From an uncultured Lachnospiraceae bacterium (GTDB lineage: Bacteria; Bacillota; Clostridia; Lachnospirales; Anaerotignaceae): a stretch of 64,000 bases of DNA. The position numbers and the translations under genes were made by a program. The DNA lies in the NCBI GenBank assembly GCA_944384295.1, contig CALWSU010000001.1, positions 124,001 to 188,000 of the forward strand, in the 5' to 3' direction. The notes below the pieces were generated by a model. That model ran no database searches and was not told where the DNA came from. It worked only from the letters and a program-made list of their open reading frames with translations. Shown here piece after piece: positions 35,767 through 43,608 of this stretch (within the stretch, counting starts at the first letter, position 1; every line of letters starts with the position of its first letter).

Positions 35767-36420
35767 ATGTTAAATAAATACAAGACGATATTACAAGAAG
35801 CACAAGCTGAAATTATCGAAAAAAAATCTCGTTTTATTGCGACGGTACGCCCTGTAAAAACCGAAGAGGATGCAAAAGCATTTATAGAATCCATGAAAAA
35901 AAAGTATTGGGATGCAACACATAATGTCTTTGCATATCAAATTGGCGAAAAAAATGAATTACAACGCTTTAGCGATGATGGCGAACCACAAGGCACGGCT
36001 GGTATGCCTGTCCTAAATGTGCTCAAAGGTGAAGATATCAAAGATACTGCCATTGTTGTCACGCGTTATTTTGGTGGTACATTGTTGGGTACAGGCGGTT
36101 TGGTGCGTGCATATGGAAAAGCTGCAAAAGAAGGATTACTTGCCGCTGGTATTGCAGAATTGATATTATACAACCGATATGTCGTTACAGTTTCCTATAC
36201 AGATTTGGGTAAAATACAATACGAAATTTTACAAGATGGGCATGTGTTACATGATACACAATATACAGATAAAGTACAACTGATTGTATTGGTCGAATCC
36301 GACCAATCAGAAGCATTTGAAAAAAAGATGCTCGATATTGCAAAAGGTGAATCTATTGCAGAAAAAACAGACGAAATTTTTGGTGCATGGTGTCAAGGAG
36401 AACTGCAACTGATTGATTAA
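35767..36420 (+). CDS. YigZ/IMPACT family protein
   Basis: The 217-aa protein has the N-terminal UPF0029/IMPACT domain (KKSRFIATVRPVKTEEDAKA, RFSDDGEPQGTAGMP, VVTRYFGGTLLGTGGLVRAY) and a C-terminal DUF1949 domain of about 55 residues. The bacterial function is uncertain; a link to ribosome-associated regulation or proline peptidase modulation has been suggested for relatives. ATG 35767 follows AGGTGATAA at about 7 nt. Confidence 0.92.
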   Translation: MLNKYKTILQEAQAEIIEKKSRFIATVRPVKTEEDAKAFIESMKKKYWDATHNVFAYQIGEKNELQRFSDDGEPQGTAGMPVLNVLKGEDIKDTAIVVTRYFGGTLLGTGGLVRAYGKAAKEGLLAAGIAELILYNRYVVTVSYTDLGKIQYEILQDGHVLHDTQYTDKVQLIVLVESDQSEAFEKKMLDIAKGESIAEKTDEIFGAWCQGELQLID

Positions 36421-36440
36421 CAAAACAACAAACAGAATAC

Positions 36441-36478
36441 GCCATCAAAGCAGAACATACAAAATCTACTTTGATGGC
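36441..36478. terminator. Bidirectional hairpin between converging genes
   Basis: GCCATCAAAG (36441-36450) pairs with CTTTGATGGC (36469-36478). It lies between the converging YigZ and glycosyltransferase genes. T-tracts are weak on both sides. Confidence 0.55.
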
Positions 36479-36486
36479 TATGCTGT

Positions 36487-37770
36487 TCAATGTTCTAATA
36501 AAGGCATTAACTGATTTTTACAAATCCAAGCAATATGATATTGTTTTCTCACAATTGTTTTTGCATGCAAGCATTGATCCTCTCGCATTGCATTGACAAT
36601 ATTTTGCCCATGTTCTTCATAATACTGCGCTTCGGAAGGGTGATACGTTTCTTGTGTATCATACCCAAAATTTTTTGCGTCCCAACGCATAAAATAAGCC
36701 CCTAATATGCCGCCTAATTCTTTTAAAGCTGGTACCGCTTCATTCAACACAATAAAATTCCCTCTGCTTGCTGCTTCTAACACCGTAAGCCCAAACGATT
36801 CCGAAAAAGAAGGGCAGACAAACAAATTAGACAATGTAAACAATTCTAAAACACCTTGTCTGGGAAATCCATCTGGATACCCAATATCAGACGTGAATAA
36901 TAAATCACCATTGCGCAAACCAAATTTTTCCCCTTCTATCCGAATCATTTCTTTATAGGCTTTACTGGAAATATCTGCACTTGGAAAATCACAGAAAATG
37001 ACTTTTGTGCTTTGTTCAGTTTTCTTTTGTATCGCGCCTGCCAATGCTGCTACTTTCTCAAATTTTTTCCCAGTTGTAAGCCTTGCAGGATATACCATAA
37101 CAATCTGCGCTTGCAATAAATCAATATGCTTTGCTACTTGTTGTACCGCTGGACTCATTGATTCTAATAAAGGTAAAGAATTATATACCACAGCGCACTT
37201 TCCTTCTGGAATATCATATTGCTTTGCTAGTGCAGAAATTCCCGAATATGTCGGATATACAAATTTTGTTTTTGGCATATCGGTATATCTTGCAGAAAAC
37301 GGAAATTCCATATATTGTGGTCTATTGACTGGTAAAGAATGTGTAAATTCTAAAAAACGCACATGTGGCAATTCTTTTTGTGCCTCACGAATGGCGATAT
37401 TATGCACCAAATGCCAGCCTTGGTATAGTATATCATGCATAATACAAACATCTACGTCTTGCAAATGTTTGACAAAATCCTTTGCTATGACTTCTACTTC
37501 TGCATAAAAACTATCATGCACTTGTCCGGTTGGCTGCGCATAATCATGCCAAATAATTGGATTTCCATGACATGTATTTGTGATTTTGATCCATTCGATT
37601 CGTGCATCACAAAATATACCTTTTCTTTCCTCATCTGGACAACTTTCACTCACCAATAACTTTGGCGAAATTCCAGCCTGCAACAACATTGCAATTTGAT
37701 CTGCTACAACATTGACCAAAGAATATGTGCTGGATAGTCCATTAAACATAGTCAATATGGCAACTTTCAT
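36487..37770 (-). CDS. Glycosyltransferase, GT4-like
   Basis: The 427-aa GT-B fold protein has a C-terminal nucleotide-sugar binding domain with VYPARLTTGKKFEKVAALAG and the family signature CPSFSESFGLTVLEAASRGN. The N-terminal acceptor domain includes IMHDILYQGWHLVHN. The acceptor and sugar are unknown. No neighbouring polysaccharide genes are present; the nearest gene in the same direction encodes the choice-of-anchor surface protein, and surface glycosylation is only a possibility. Confidence 0.85.
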   Translation of the reverse strand: MKVAILTMFNGLSSTYSLVNVVADQIAMLLQAGISPKLLVSESCPDEERKGIFCDARIEWIKITNTCHGNPIIWHDYAQPTGQVHDSFYAEVEVIAKDFVKHLQDVDVCIMHDILYQGWHLVHNIAIREAQKELPHVRFLEFTHSLPVNRPQYMEFPFSARYTDMPKTKFVYPTYSGISALAKQYDIPEGKCAVVYNSLPLLESMSPAVQQVAKHIDLLQAQIVMVYPARLTTGKKFEKVAALAGAIQKKTEQSTKVIFCDFPSADISSKAYKEMIRIEGEKFGLRNGDLLFTSDIGYPDGFPRQGVLELFTLSNLFVCPSFSESFGLTVLEAASRGNFIVLNEAVPALKELGGILGAYFMRWDAKNFGYDTQETYHPSEAQYYEEHGQNIVNAMREDQCLHAKTIVRKQYHIAWICKNQLMPLLEH

Positions 37771-37805
37771 ATGGTCACTATTCCTTTCTCACCTATAAAA
37801 TTGTT

Positions 37806-38114
37806 CCCCATAAGAAAAAAGTATCTCAGGGTGTCGAAAAAGTCAACACCCTGTCGTCAAAGGCTCATTTCATTCAAGCCTTTGACGAGTAGACAGAAGT
37901 ATAAAGCCCAAAGTTCTATCGGCTAAAAGCCTTGAAACTGCGGATTGAATTTGTGAAACGACACACCGCAAAGAAGTGCGGACAGCCATTTATGGCTGGC
38001 GTTTGCGCAGCAAACGTGTTGACATTCGTTTCCCAAACCCTTCCGCGTTTTTGAAAGAAGTATAAATCTAGTTTTTTGATAGGCTGATTTGTTATCTTAT
38101 TTTTTCTTATGGGG
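37806..38114 (-). terminator. Terminator stem of the choice-of-anchor gene, interrupted by the structured element
   Basis: CCCCATAAGAAAAAA (37806-37820) and TTTTTTCTTATGGGG (38100-38114) are perfect 15-bp inverted arms separated by 279 bp that hold repeat copy 1. On the minus strand the far arm is followed by AACAATTTT. A terminator of very similar arm sequence but with a 6-nt loop occurs at 62739-62776, so these arms look like a terminator whose loop was invaded. Confidence 0.6.
37826..38087. repeat. Dispersed structured non-coding element, copy 1
   Basis: The 262-bp element starts TCAGGGTGTCG and ends near CTGA. It is closely related to 46269-46566. It contains successive hairpins: AGGGTGT/ACACCCT; an 11-bp stem AGCCTTTGACG type; CCGCA/TGCGG (37966-37981); CAGCCAT/ATGGCTG; and CGTTTGC/GCAAACG (38000-38016). 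It lacks about 33 bp present in copy 2. It lies inside a split terminator stem (37806-37820 and 38100-38114). It has no open frame of note. I do not recognise the family. Confidence 0.85.
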
Positions 38115-38133
38115 TTATACTAAAAATTACGTT

Positions 38134-39378
38134 TTATTTTTTGCAACTACAGCTTTGGAACAAATCTATTTTATCTTTCAATACCATTTCCAATTTGGAA
38201 ATCGAGTTGACCATAGATTCCACAGATTGATTGGCTGACAGAATTTCTTGGTGTGTTACATCTTCAAAAGAAAATATTTTTTGTAGCTTTTCACCTTCGG
38301 CATTCAGAATATGCGCTAAGGCAGCCTGCTGCAACGCTACAGATTCAAACACATCAGAAATCGCCTGATTTCGCGGCAAAATGGGCGCTGTGGTTGTGCT
38401 GGTTGTTGTGGTGGTCGATGTAGTTGTACTGGTTGTTGTGGTGGTACTAGTTGTCGTAGTACTTGTGCTTGTGGTACTGCTGCTCGTAGTACTGCTGCTC
38501 GTAGTACTGCTGCTTGTAGTACTTGTCGTGCTAGTACTTGTTGTAGTACTTACAGGCAAACAACTTGTTGCTTCTGGAAGTTCCCCTATAAATAACTCAT
38601 TATGACTTTCTGCATTGCCAGTAAAGGAAGCAAATACAATATTCCCGTTGATTTGGCTATAAGTTGTATTCGCTGCTGCAAATGGCGCCAATACAGAGCC
38701 ATAAATGGCAGTTGTACTATTTGTCCAAGTCAATGCCTCAGGAAAGTTCCATACAATTTTTCTTGCATTTTCTCTGGTTGCTACAATACCATTACGAAAG
38801 ATTTGATAACTGCCAAACTGTATATTGGTTCCTCTCACATTGATCAATATGGTTGCATTCAATGGCGCCACAATATTGATGCCATTCAATTGGTTCAAAG
38901 ATATACCTGTACCATAAATATTGCCGCCGTCAAAATTGAAAATATTCAAATTTTCATTGATACCAGTCAATGTCAATTGATTGAATAATACGGCTCCACT
39001 ACCATTTGCTGCCAATGTATTCCAAAAGGTAGAAGCACATTTCAAATATCGTTCTGCTTCCACAAAATCAATGGGATTTCCTACCACCAGAGAACCATTG
39101 GGATTTCCCATAGTATAATTTATGATAGTACTGGTTGGGCTAATGACAGTATTCCCACTGGCATTGGAACCATTTGTTACATCAACATTTCCTTGTACGA
39201 CAAAAGACGGATCTATATTTGCTGGCGGCAAAGGCGATATATTCGCTCCTACTCCATAATTACTCAATGTTGCATTGCCACCAACTGCCACCCTACCTTC
39301 TGCGTCTGTATTACTCAAACTCATATTGCCCAATACAAACACATTATACAAACTTGCCAAACCGAAATTTGTTGCCAT
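38134..39378 (-). CDS. Choice-of-anchor A domain protein, probable spore-surface protein
   Basis: The 414-aa protein starts at ATG 39378, 7 nt after AGGGGG. Residues 5-270 form a choice-of-anchor A type beta domain (LGNMSLSNTDAEGRVAVGGN, VVGNPIDF, YGSVLAPFA). A linker of about 55 residues is made only of Ser and Thr. The C-terminal 80 residues contain VALQQAALAHILNAEGEKLQ. Unlike usual members it has no signal peptide, so it is not exported by Sec. The C-terminal domain is repeated in the neighbouring gene. A spore-coat or exosporium location is inferred, not shown. Confidence 0.82.
   Translation of the reverse strand: MATNFGLASLYNVFVLGNMSLSNTDAEGRVAVGGNATLSNYGVGANISPLPPANIDPSFVVQGNVDVTNGSNASGNTVISPTSTIINYTMGNPNGSLVVGNPIDFVEAERYLKCASTFWNTLAANGSGAVLFNQLTLTGINENLNIFNFDGGNIYGTGISLNQLNGINIVAPLNATILINVRGTNIQFGSYQIFRNGIVATRENARKIVWNFPEALTWTNSTTAIYGSVLAPFAAANTTYSQINGNIVFASFTGNAESHNELFIGELPEATSCLPVSTTTSTSTTSTTSSSTTSSSTTSSSTTSTSTTTTSTTTTTSTTTSTTTTTSTTTAPILPRNQAISDVFESVALQQAALAHILNAEGEKLQKIFSFEDVTHQEILSANQSVESMVNSISKLEMVLKDKIDLFQSCSCKK
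38476..38520. repeat. Three tandem 15-bp repeats in the Ser/Thr linker
   Basis: Three copies of ACTGCTGCTCGTAGT (one with a single change) encode SSSTT units. They sit within a longer low-complexity run of Ser/Thr codons (about 38388-38553) that is likely to vary in length between strains. Confidence 0.85.
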
Positions 39379-39437
39379 CTTCATTCCCCCTAGAAAAATA
39401 CGTTTCATTGCTACGTTGTTTTATGCTTGTACCAATA

Positions 39438-39473
39438 ATGCAGATGAAACCTCCAAAGAAGTTCCATCTGCAT
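39438..39473 (-). terminator. Hairpin after the small paralogue
   Basis: ATGCAGATG-type arms (39438-39450 and 39461-39473) pair over 13 bp with one mismatch. No T-run follows, so it may be a weak terminator or processing site between the pseudogene and the choice-of-anchor gene. Confidence 0.5.
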
Positions 39474-39487
39474 ATCATGGGACGAGA

Positions 39488-39787
39488 TTAAATCGTATTG
39501 GTAGGTGGTACTTCTTCTTCACATAAACAATTTTCATATGTAGCCAATTTGGATTGCAAAATCATTTCCAGTCTTGTAATGGCATTCACCATAGACTCTA
39601 CAGATTTATTTGTCGCCAACAAAACTTCTGGTGTAACATCTGGCATTGCCACAACTTTCTGGATTTTTTCGCCTTCTGCATTCAAAATGTGTGATAATGC
39701 GGTTTCCTCCAATGCAACAGACTGAATAATATCTGTGATTGCTTATGTTCTTGTAGTGCTGCTTGCTGCGATAACTGGCATACCCAT
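39488..39787 (-). pseudogene. Small spore-domain protein interrupted by a TAA codon
   Basis: From ATG 39787 (GAAGGGAAG 8 nt upstream) the frame reads MGMPVIAASSTTRT and then meets TAA (39743-39745). It continues in the same frame with AITDIIQSVALEETALSHIL, NAEGEKIQ and onward to 39488. The downstream part matches the C-terminal domain of the 38134-39378 protein, where the equivalent position is Gln in RNQAISD; a CAA to TAA change explains the stop. Intact length would be 99 residues. A TTG at 39712 could restart a 74-aa product. Confidence 0.75.
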
Positions 39788-39841
39788 ATTGCATACTTCC
39801 CTTCTTTATTTTGATATTTAGATTGAGCTTACGCTCTTGTA

Positions 39842-39868
39842 TATACTATGTCGCATCATAAAATCTGT
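39842..39868 (-). promoter_or_regulatory. Candidate sigma-K/sigma-E type sporulation promoter
   Basis: On the minus strand AC (39867-39868), a 16-nt spacer and CATAGTATA (39842-39850) fit the AC-N16-CATAnnnTA pattern of mother-cell sporulation promoters. It lies about 55 nt upstream of the small interrupted gene. The assignment is by pattern only. Confidence 0.45.
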
Positions 39869-39891
39869 GATAATGTACCATATTATTTTGC

Positions 39892-39926
39892 AAAATAAAA
39901 AGGCAGTAAGTTGATTCCTTACCACC
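39892..39926 (-). terminator. Terminator after the 54-aa gene
   Basis: The stem GGTGGTAAG / CTTACTGCC (with two G-U pairs) is followed on the minus strand by TTTTTATTTT. Confidence 0.75.
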
Positions 39927-40005
39927 CATGTTTTTAGTATATTTTTTGTTATTTCAGGCGTATGTTATTTTTCAGCATTTTTTATTTCAAACAATAGTTT
40001 TCCAA

Positions 40006-40170
40006 TTAATATCCGTATTCTTTTGCTATGTTTTCTAGTTCCTCTTTGGAAGCATTACGAATACGACTTTCATCTAAAATCATAGCTGGCATACCAGCAA
40101 ACGAACCTGCATATACATCGGATAATAGTTTTTTTCTTAATTCCTCTGTTTCTTGGTATTTTTCCTCCAT
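40006..40170 (-). CDS. Conserved-looking small protein, 54 aa
   Basis: ATG 40170 follows AGGAGGG at about 6 nt and the frame runs 54 codons to TAA. The protein is charged and helical, with a Gly/Ala-rich middle (YAGSFAGMPAMILDESRI) and the ending ASKEELENIAKEYGY. No known function. It lies 81 nt after the aldolase gene on the same strand and precedes a terminator, so it is probably the last gene of that unit. Confidence 0.8.
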   Translation of the reverse strand: MEEKYQETEELRKKLLSDVYAGSFAGMPAMILDESRIRNASKEELENIAKEYGY

Positions 40171-40251
40171 AAAAATCCCTCCTTCTTTGAAAAAATTTTT
40201 GAACTATGTCTGATTTTTCATTTTCTGAAATTGCAATTTCTGAAATATATT

Positions 40252-41076
40252 TTATTTCATCAAAAACAGTTTCATTTTCTTCTCGGTTTCTTCTGCCACA
40301 CCAGCAATCAAATCTTCTAACATGTCAGTTGCGCAAGTTGCACCTTTTTCCAATGCTTTGGCTGCTGCTTTTGCATATGCTTGATTGATGTCTGTAAAAA
40401 TATTGATTTTTGAAATACCACATTGAATCGCTTTTTGAAAATCCGCATTAGTCAAACCAGAACCACCATGCAACACCAAAGGAATCGGCAACAAAGATGC
40501 AATCGTTTGAATTCTTTCAAAATCCAACTTCGGCGGAAATTTATATGCACCATGCGCAGTACCAACTGCAATTGCAAGGGCATCTACGCCTGTATTGGAT
40601 ACAAATTCTTTTGCCTGTTGTGGATCTGTATAAAAAGCTGATGGGTCTTCTCCCCCCGCTTCTCCCACATGTCCCAATTCTGCCTCAATAGTAGCACCTT
40701 TGGCATGTGCTACTTTTGCCATTTCTTTTACTTTCTTTAAATTGGTTTCATAATCCGCAGTAGAACAATCATACATAATCGAAGAAAAACCCAAATCTAA
40801 AGCACGATAGCAGGCTTCTTCTGTCAACCCATGGTCAAAATGCACTACCACTGGCACAGAGGCACGCTTTGCCATAGGCAAAAGCATATCCGCAATTTCT
40901 TCTAAGGAAGCAAGTGGCAAAAGCACTTCTGCGGTACCAATAATCACAGGACTTTGCAGTTTTTCAGCGGCACGCAAAACACCTTTTGCCATTTCTGAAT
41001 TGATTGTATTAAACAACCCAACGCCATATCCTGCCTTTTTTGCAGGAAGCAATACATCATTCATATTCACCAACAT
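40252..41076 (-). CDS. Class II fructose/tagatose-bisphosphate aldolase
   Basis: The 274-aa zinc aldolase has the family motifs VVHFDHG (zinc ligands), SIMYDCST, EAELGHVGE, GTAHGAYK and VLHGGSGL. The length and motif spacing fit the FbaA/GatY/KbaY group. The neighbouring gene encodes a PfkB-type sugar kinase, so the pair may phosphorylate and cleave a ketose phosphate; the substrate cannot be told. It starts 46 nt after the kinase stop. Confidence 0.92.
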   Translation of the reverse strand: MLVNMNDVLLPAKKAGYGVGLFNTINSEMAKGVLRAAEKLQSPVIIGTAEVLLPLASLEEIADMLLPMAKRASVPVVVHFDHGLTEEACYRALDLGFSSIMYDCSTADYETNLKKVKEMAKVAHAKGATIEAELGHVGEAGGEDPSAFYTDPQQAKEFVSNTGVDALAIAVGTAHGAYKFPPKLDFERIQTIASLLPIPLVLHGGSGLTNADFQKAIQCGISKINIFTDINQAYAKAAAKALEKGATCATDMLEDLIAGVAEETEKKMKLFLMK

Positions 41077-41122
41077 AATATTTTCCTCCTACGAAAGTAC
41101 TTATTTTTTTATTTTTTATTTT

Positions 41123-42265
41123 CTATTTTCTATTTTCCCAACCGTTTTCAATTTCTTGCTTTAATACTGGCAAAGGACATAAACCACCCAATGCGTCATA
41201 CTGTTCCACACAAACCGCTCCTGTTGCCGCTGCCAAACGAATACACCATTTGAAGTCATATCCTTGCAGCATAGCAGATAAAAAAGCTGCAATTGTGGTA
41301 TCACCGGCGCCCGTAGCAGATAATACACGTTTGGGAGAATAACTTTTTTGAAAACCTTTTTGTCCAATCCAGTCCGACATAGGCTGTTCTAGCTTTTGTT
41401 CTAATCTTTGTATTTGTTTTGGATTGCCTATATGATAATAAAGCCCAGGCGCGCCACATTTGAGCAATATATGATTTGCTCCCATTTCTTGCAGCATTTG
41501 TGCAATGGGAGATATGTCTTTTTCTACATCTAATATTGCTGTAATTTCTTGATTGCCTGCACGTTCTACCCAGTTTTCATATCTTTTTGGATCTATCATA
41601 AAACAAATTTCCTCAATACTAGGCACAAAAAAATCAACATAAGGCAATACATTGGCTAATATTTTTTTCCAATCTTGCTTTGCCGCTTCCGAAGTAGCAT
41701 CTATTGCCGCCATATCTAAAGAAGTAATCACACCCATATGATATATTTTTTGAAAAATTTCTTTTAATTCTTTTCCATCATGCAAATATAATTGTCGCAT
41801 AATAGAGGGATACCCAAAATGGAATAAATCTGATTTTTCTACGATAGAAAAATCAATATCTTTTATACCAAACGTATCATTTGCACCTGAATGATGTAAG
41901 AATACACGGTCGATACCAGGAATTGCCAATACCACACTATAGGACGTTGTCACATTTGTGTCTATCTGCATACCATCACTGCCGCCATATTGTGCCAAAC
42001 AAGATAGCAAGGTCTGACCCATAGTATCTGTACCAATTTTCCCCATCAATTTTGTATCAATATCAAAAAATTGCATTGCCAACCCTGTATTGGCTACTGC
42101 ACCGCCGGAGTGTATTTCTGCCGCGTCTACATTGACAATTTTTCCAGGCATCAAAATTTGATTGATTTCCTTTGCACTATTGTGAAATACAGGTGTAATA
42201 TCTAAACAGATGTGCCCTGCAACGACGGCTGTTCTTTTTCTTTTCATATCTTGCATATTTTGCAT
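41123..42265 (-). CDS. PfkB/ribokinase-family sugar kinase
   Basis: The 380-aa kinase shows the N-terminal AGHICLDITPVF motif, HSGGAVANTGLAM, and the C-terminal SATGAGDTTIAAFLSAMLQG with the catalytic Asp. It is longer than typical ribokinases because of insertions in the middle (about residues 225-290). ATG 42265 is 7 nt after GGGAG; the longer frame extension lacks a site. With the aldolase it forms a two-step sugar degradation unit. Confidence 0.9.
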   Translation of the reverse strand: MQNMQDMKRKRTAVVAGHICLDITPVFHNSAKEINQILMPGKIVNVDAAEIHSGGAVANTGLAMQFFDIDTKLMGKIGTDTMGQTLLSCLAQYGGSDGMQIDTNVTTSYSVVLAIPGIDRVFLHHSGANDTFGIKDIDFSIVEKSDLFHFGYPSIMRQLYLHDGKELKEIFQKIYHMGVITSLDMAAIDATSEAAKQDWKKILANVLPYVDFFVPSIEEICFMIDPKRYENWVERAGNQEITAILDVEKDISPIAQMLQEMGANHILLKCGAPGLYYHIGNPKQIQRLEQKLEQPMSDWIGQKGFQKSYSPKRVLSATGAGDTTIAAFLSAMLQGYDFKWCIRLAAATGAVCVEQYDALGGLCPLPVLKQEIENGWENRK

Positions 42266-42391
42266 ATCTCCACTCCCTTCTTTTTTCTTTCTCGCTTCAT
42301 TGTAACACACAGATGCAGAAATGTCACGGGAAAGCCTTTTCATTTTTATATAGCATCACCAAAAAATAATATACATTTTTCTATTTTATCG

Positions 42392-42420
42392 TTGACAATC
42401 ACAAAAATCAGAGATATACT
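42392..42420 (+). promoter_or_regulatory. Promoter of the thi operon
   Basis: A perfect TTGACA, a 17-nt spacer and TATACT, about 17 nt before the TPP aptamer. Confidence 0.88.
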
Positions 42421-42436
42421 ATTCTTGTAAAAAGAA

Positions 42437-42525
42437 AACAGGGGAGCTCATAGATTGGGCTGAGAGGAAGGAAACACCTTCGACCCTTATACCTGATTTG
42501 GATAATGCCAACGTAGGAACCATAT
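42437..42525 (+). promoter_or_regulatory. TPP riboswitch (THI element)
   Basis: The conserved boxes are visible in order: GGGGAGCTC, GGGCTGAGAGGA, ACCCTTATACCTGATTTGG, ATAATGCCAACGTAGGAA. It controls the thiS-F-G-H-E operon by binding thiamin pyrophosphate. Confidence 0.96.
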
Positions 42526-42540
42526 TGTAAGAATTGTAAT

Positions 42541-42568
42541 GGGAGATGTTTTGGCATCGCCCTTTTTT
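42541..42568 (+). terminator. Riboswitch terminator
   Basis: GGGAGATG / CATCGCCC with a 6-nt loop is followed by TTTTTTT. It is the expression platform of the TPP riboswitch. Confidence 0.85.
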
Positions 42569-42639
42569 TATTGTTTGTGCAACCAAAAACGGAGCTTTTT
42601 ACGAAAAAATAAAATATTGGTAACGTTGAGAGTGAATTT

Positions 42640-42693
42640 GAGTTCATGAAGGGGTACACCACCGCGGGTGTAATTCTTTGTGAGCTCTTTTTT
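42640..42693 (+). terminator. Second terminator in the thi leader
   Basis: GAGTTCA...TGAGCTC (7 bp), AAG/CTT and TACACC/GGTGTA form a long stem closed by the loop ACCGCG and followed by TTTTTTT. It lies between the riboswitch terminator and thiS. No sensor domain was recognised for it. Confidence 0.8.
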
Positions 42694-42725
42694 CTTTCTA
42701 CGACGCAGAAAGGAGAGATGTATTT

Positions 42726-42923
42726 ATGGTAATCATCAATGGGAATGCTGTTTCCTTTTCCAAACCAACCACCATTGGTGCATATTTAGACGAAAACCAA
42801 TATCGTCGCCAAAGGATTGCAGTGGAAAAAAACGGCGAAATCGTTCCTCGTGCCGCCTATGATACCACCATACTTGCAGATGGCGACAAAATCGAAATTG
42901 TTAGCTTTGTAGGAGGAGGTTGA
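42726..42923 (+). CDS. thiS: Sulfur carrier protein ThiS
   Basis: The 65-aa ubiquitin-like protein ends in GGG, the C-terminal glycine that is adenylated and thiocarboxylated to give sulfur to thiazole. The VIINGNAVSF start and DGDKIEIVSFVGGG end are typical. GAAAGGAGAG precedes the ATG. Confidence 0.95.
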   Translation: MVIINGNAVSFSKPTTIGAYLDENQYRRQRIAVEKNGEIVPRAAYDTTILADGDKIEIVSFVGGG

Positions 42924-42925
42924 AC

Positions 42926-43591
42926 ATGTATCCTTTTTCAGAAGCAGAAATTTTATCTGCTTTACAAAAACGCCACACAATTGCTTTACAAGAAAAACTT
43001 TCTCACGGACATGTTGCCATAGCTGGATTGGGTGGACTTGGCTCCAATGTAGCGTTTGCATTGGCTCGTTTAGGCGTTGGTTTTCTGCATTTGATTGATT
43101 TTGACCGTGTAGACTTAACGAATCTCAATCGACAACAATATTTCCTTTCTCATGTTGGTATGTATAAAACGGACGCCTTGCAACAGCAATTATTGCAAAT
43201 CAATCCTTATTTGCATATTCAAACAAGCTGTGTACGCGTTGATGCACAAAACATAAAAACTTTGTTTGCACAAGCAGATATTATTTGTGAGGCATTTGAT
43301 GACCCAGAAGCAAAAGCTTTATTGGTAAATAGAATTTTAGAAAATTTTCCTGAAAAAAAGCTTGTTTGCGCCTCCGGTATGGCAGGATATGGCAGTAGCA
43401 ATGCCATTCATACCCGCAGAATTGCAAAAAATTTCTATCTATGTGGCGATGAAACAACCGAAATCACAGAAAATCAATGTTTGATGGCTCCACGTGCGGC
43501 TCTTTGCGCAGCACATCAAGCAAATATGATTACACGCCTATTATTGGGCGAAGAAGATGTATCATCTGAAAACGAAAAATCTGAAAAATAA
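42926..43591 (+). CDS. thiF: ThiS adenylyltransferase ThiF
   Basis: The 221-aa E1-like protein has the nucleotide-binding [13 protein letters not shown] at residues 31-43, [15 protein letters not shown] and a FDDPEAK motif. It lacks the CxxC zinc pairs of longer ThiF/MoeB proteins, as in the clostridial short form. ATG 42926 follows AGGAGGAGG; the upstream TTG overlaps the thiS stop. Confidence 0.94.
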   Translation: MYPFSEAEILSALQKRHTIALQEKLSHGHVAIAGLGGLGSNVAFALARLGVGFLHLIDFDRVDLTNLNRQQYFLSHVGMYKTDALQQQLLQINPYLHIQTSCVRVDAQNIKTLFAQADIICEAFDDPEAKALLVNRILENFPEKKLVCASGMAGYGSSNAIHTRRIAKNFYLCGDETTEITENQCLMAPRAALCAAHQANMITRLLLGEEDVSSENEKSEK

Positions 43592-43608
43592 AAAGAAAGA
43601 AGGTCTTT

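Noticed and set aside
38388-38553. CRISPR-like repetitive stretch
   Set aside because: The repeats are short in-frame Ser/Thr codons without spacers. No CRISPR array or cas gene was found anywhere in the window.
38381-38605. Plus-strand Val/Leu-only open frame
   Set aside because: It is the complement of the Ser/Thr linker of the choice-of-anchor gene, not a membrane protein.
39606-39794. Alternative open frame starting ATG 39794
   Set aside because: It is in another frame from the conserved HILNAEGEK domain; its ATG is too close to the ribosome site, and the product has no family resemblance.
42640-42693. Second T-box in the thi leader
   Set aside because: The loop ACCGCG and AGGGG are suggestive, but the TGGN tRNA-binding bulge and a stem I with specifier are missing. 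It is treated as a terminator only.
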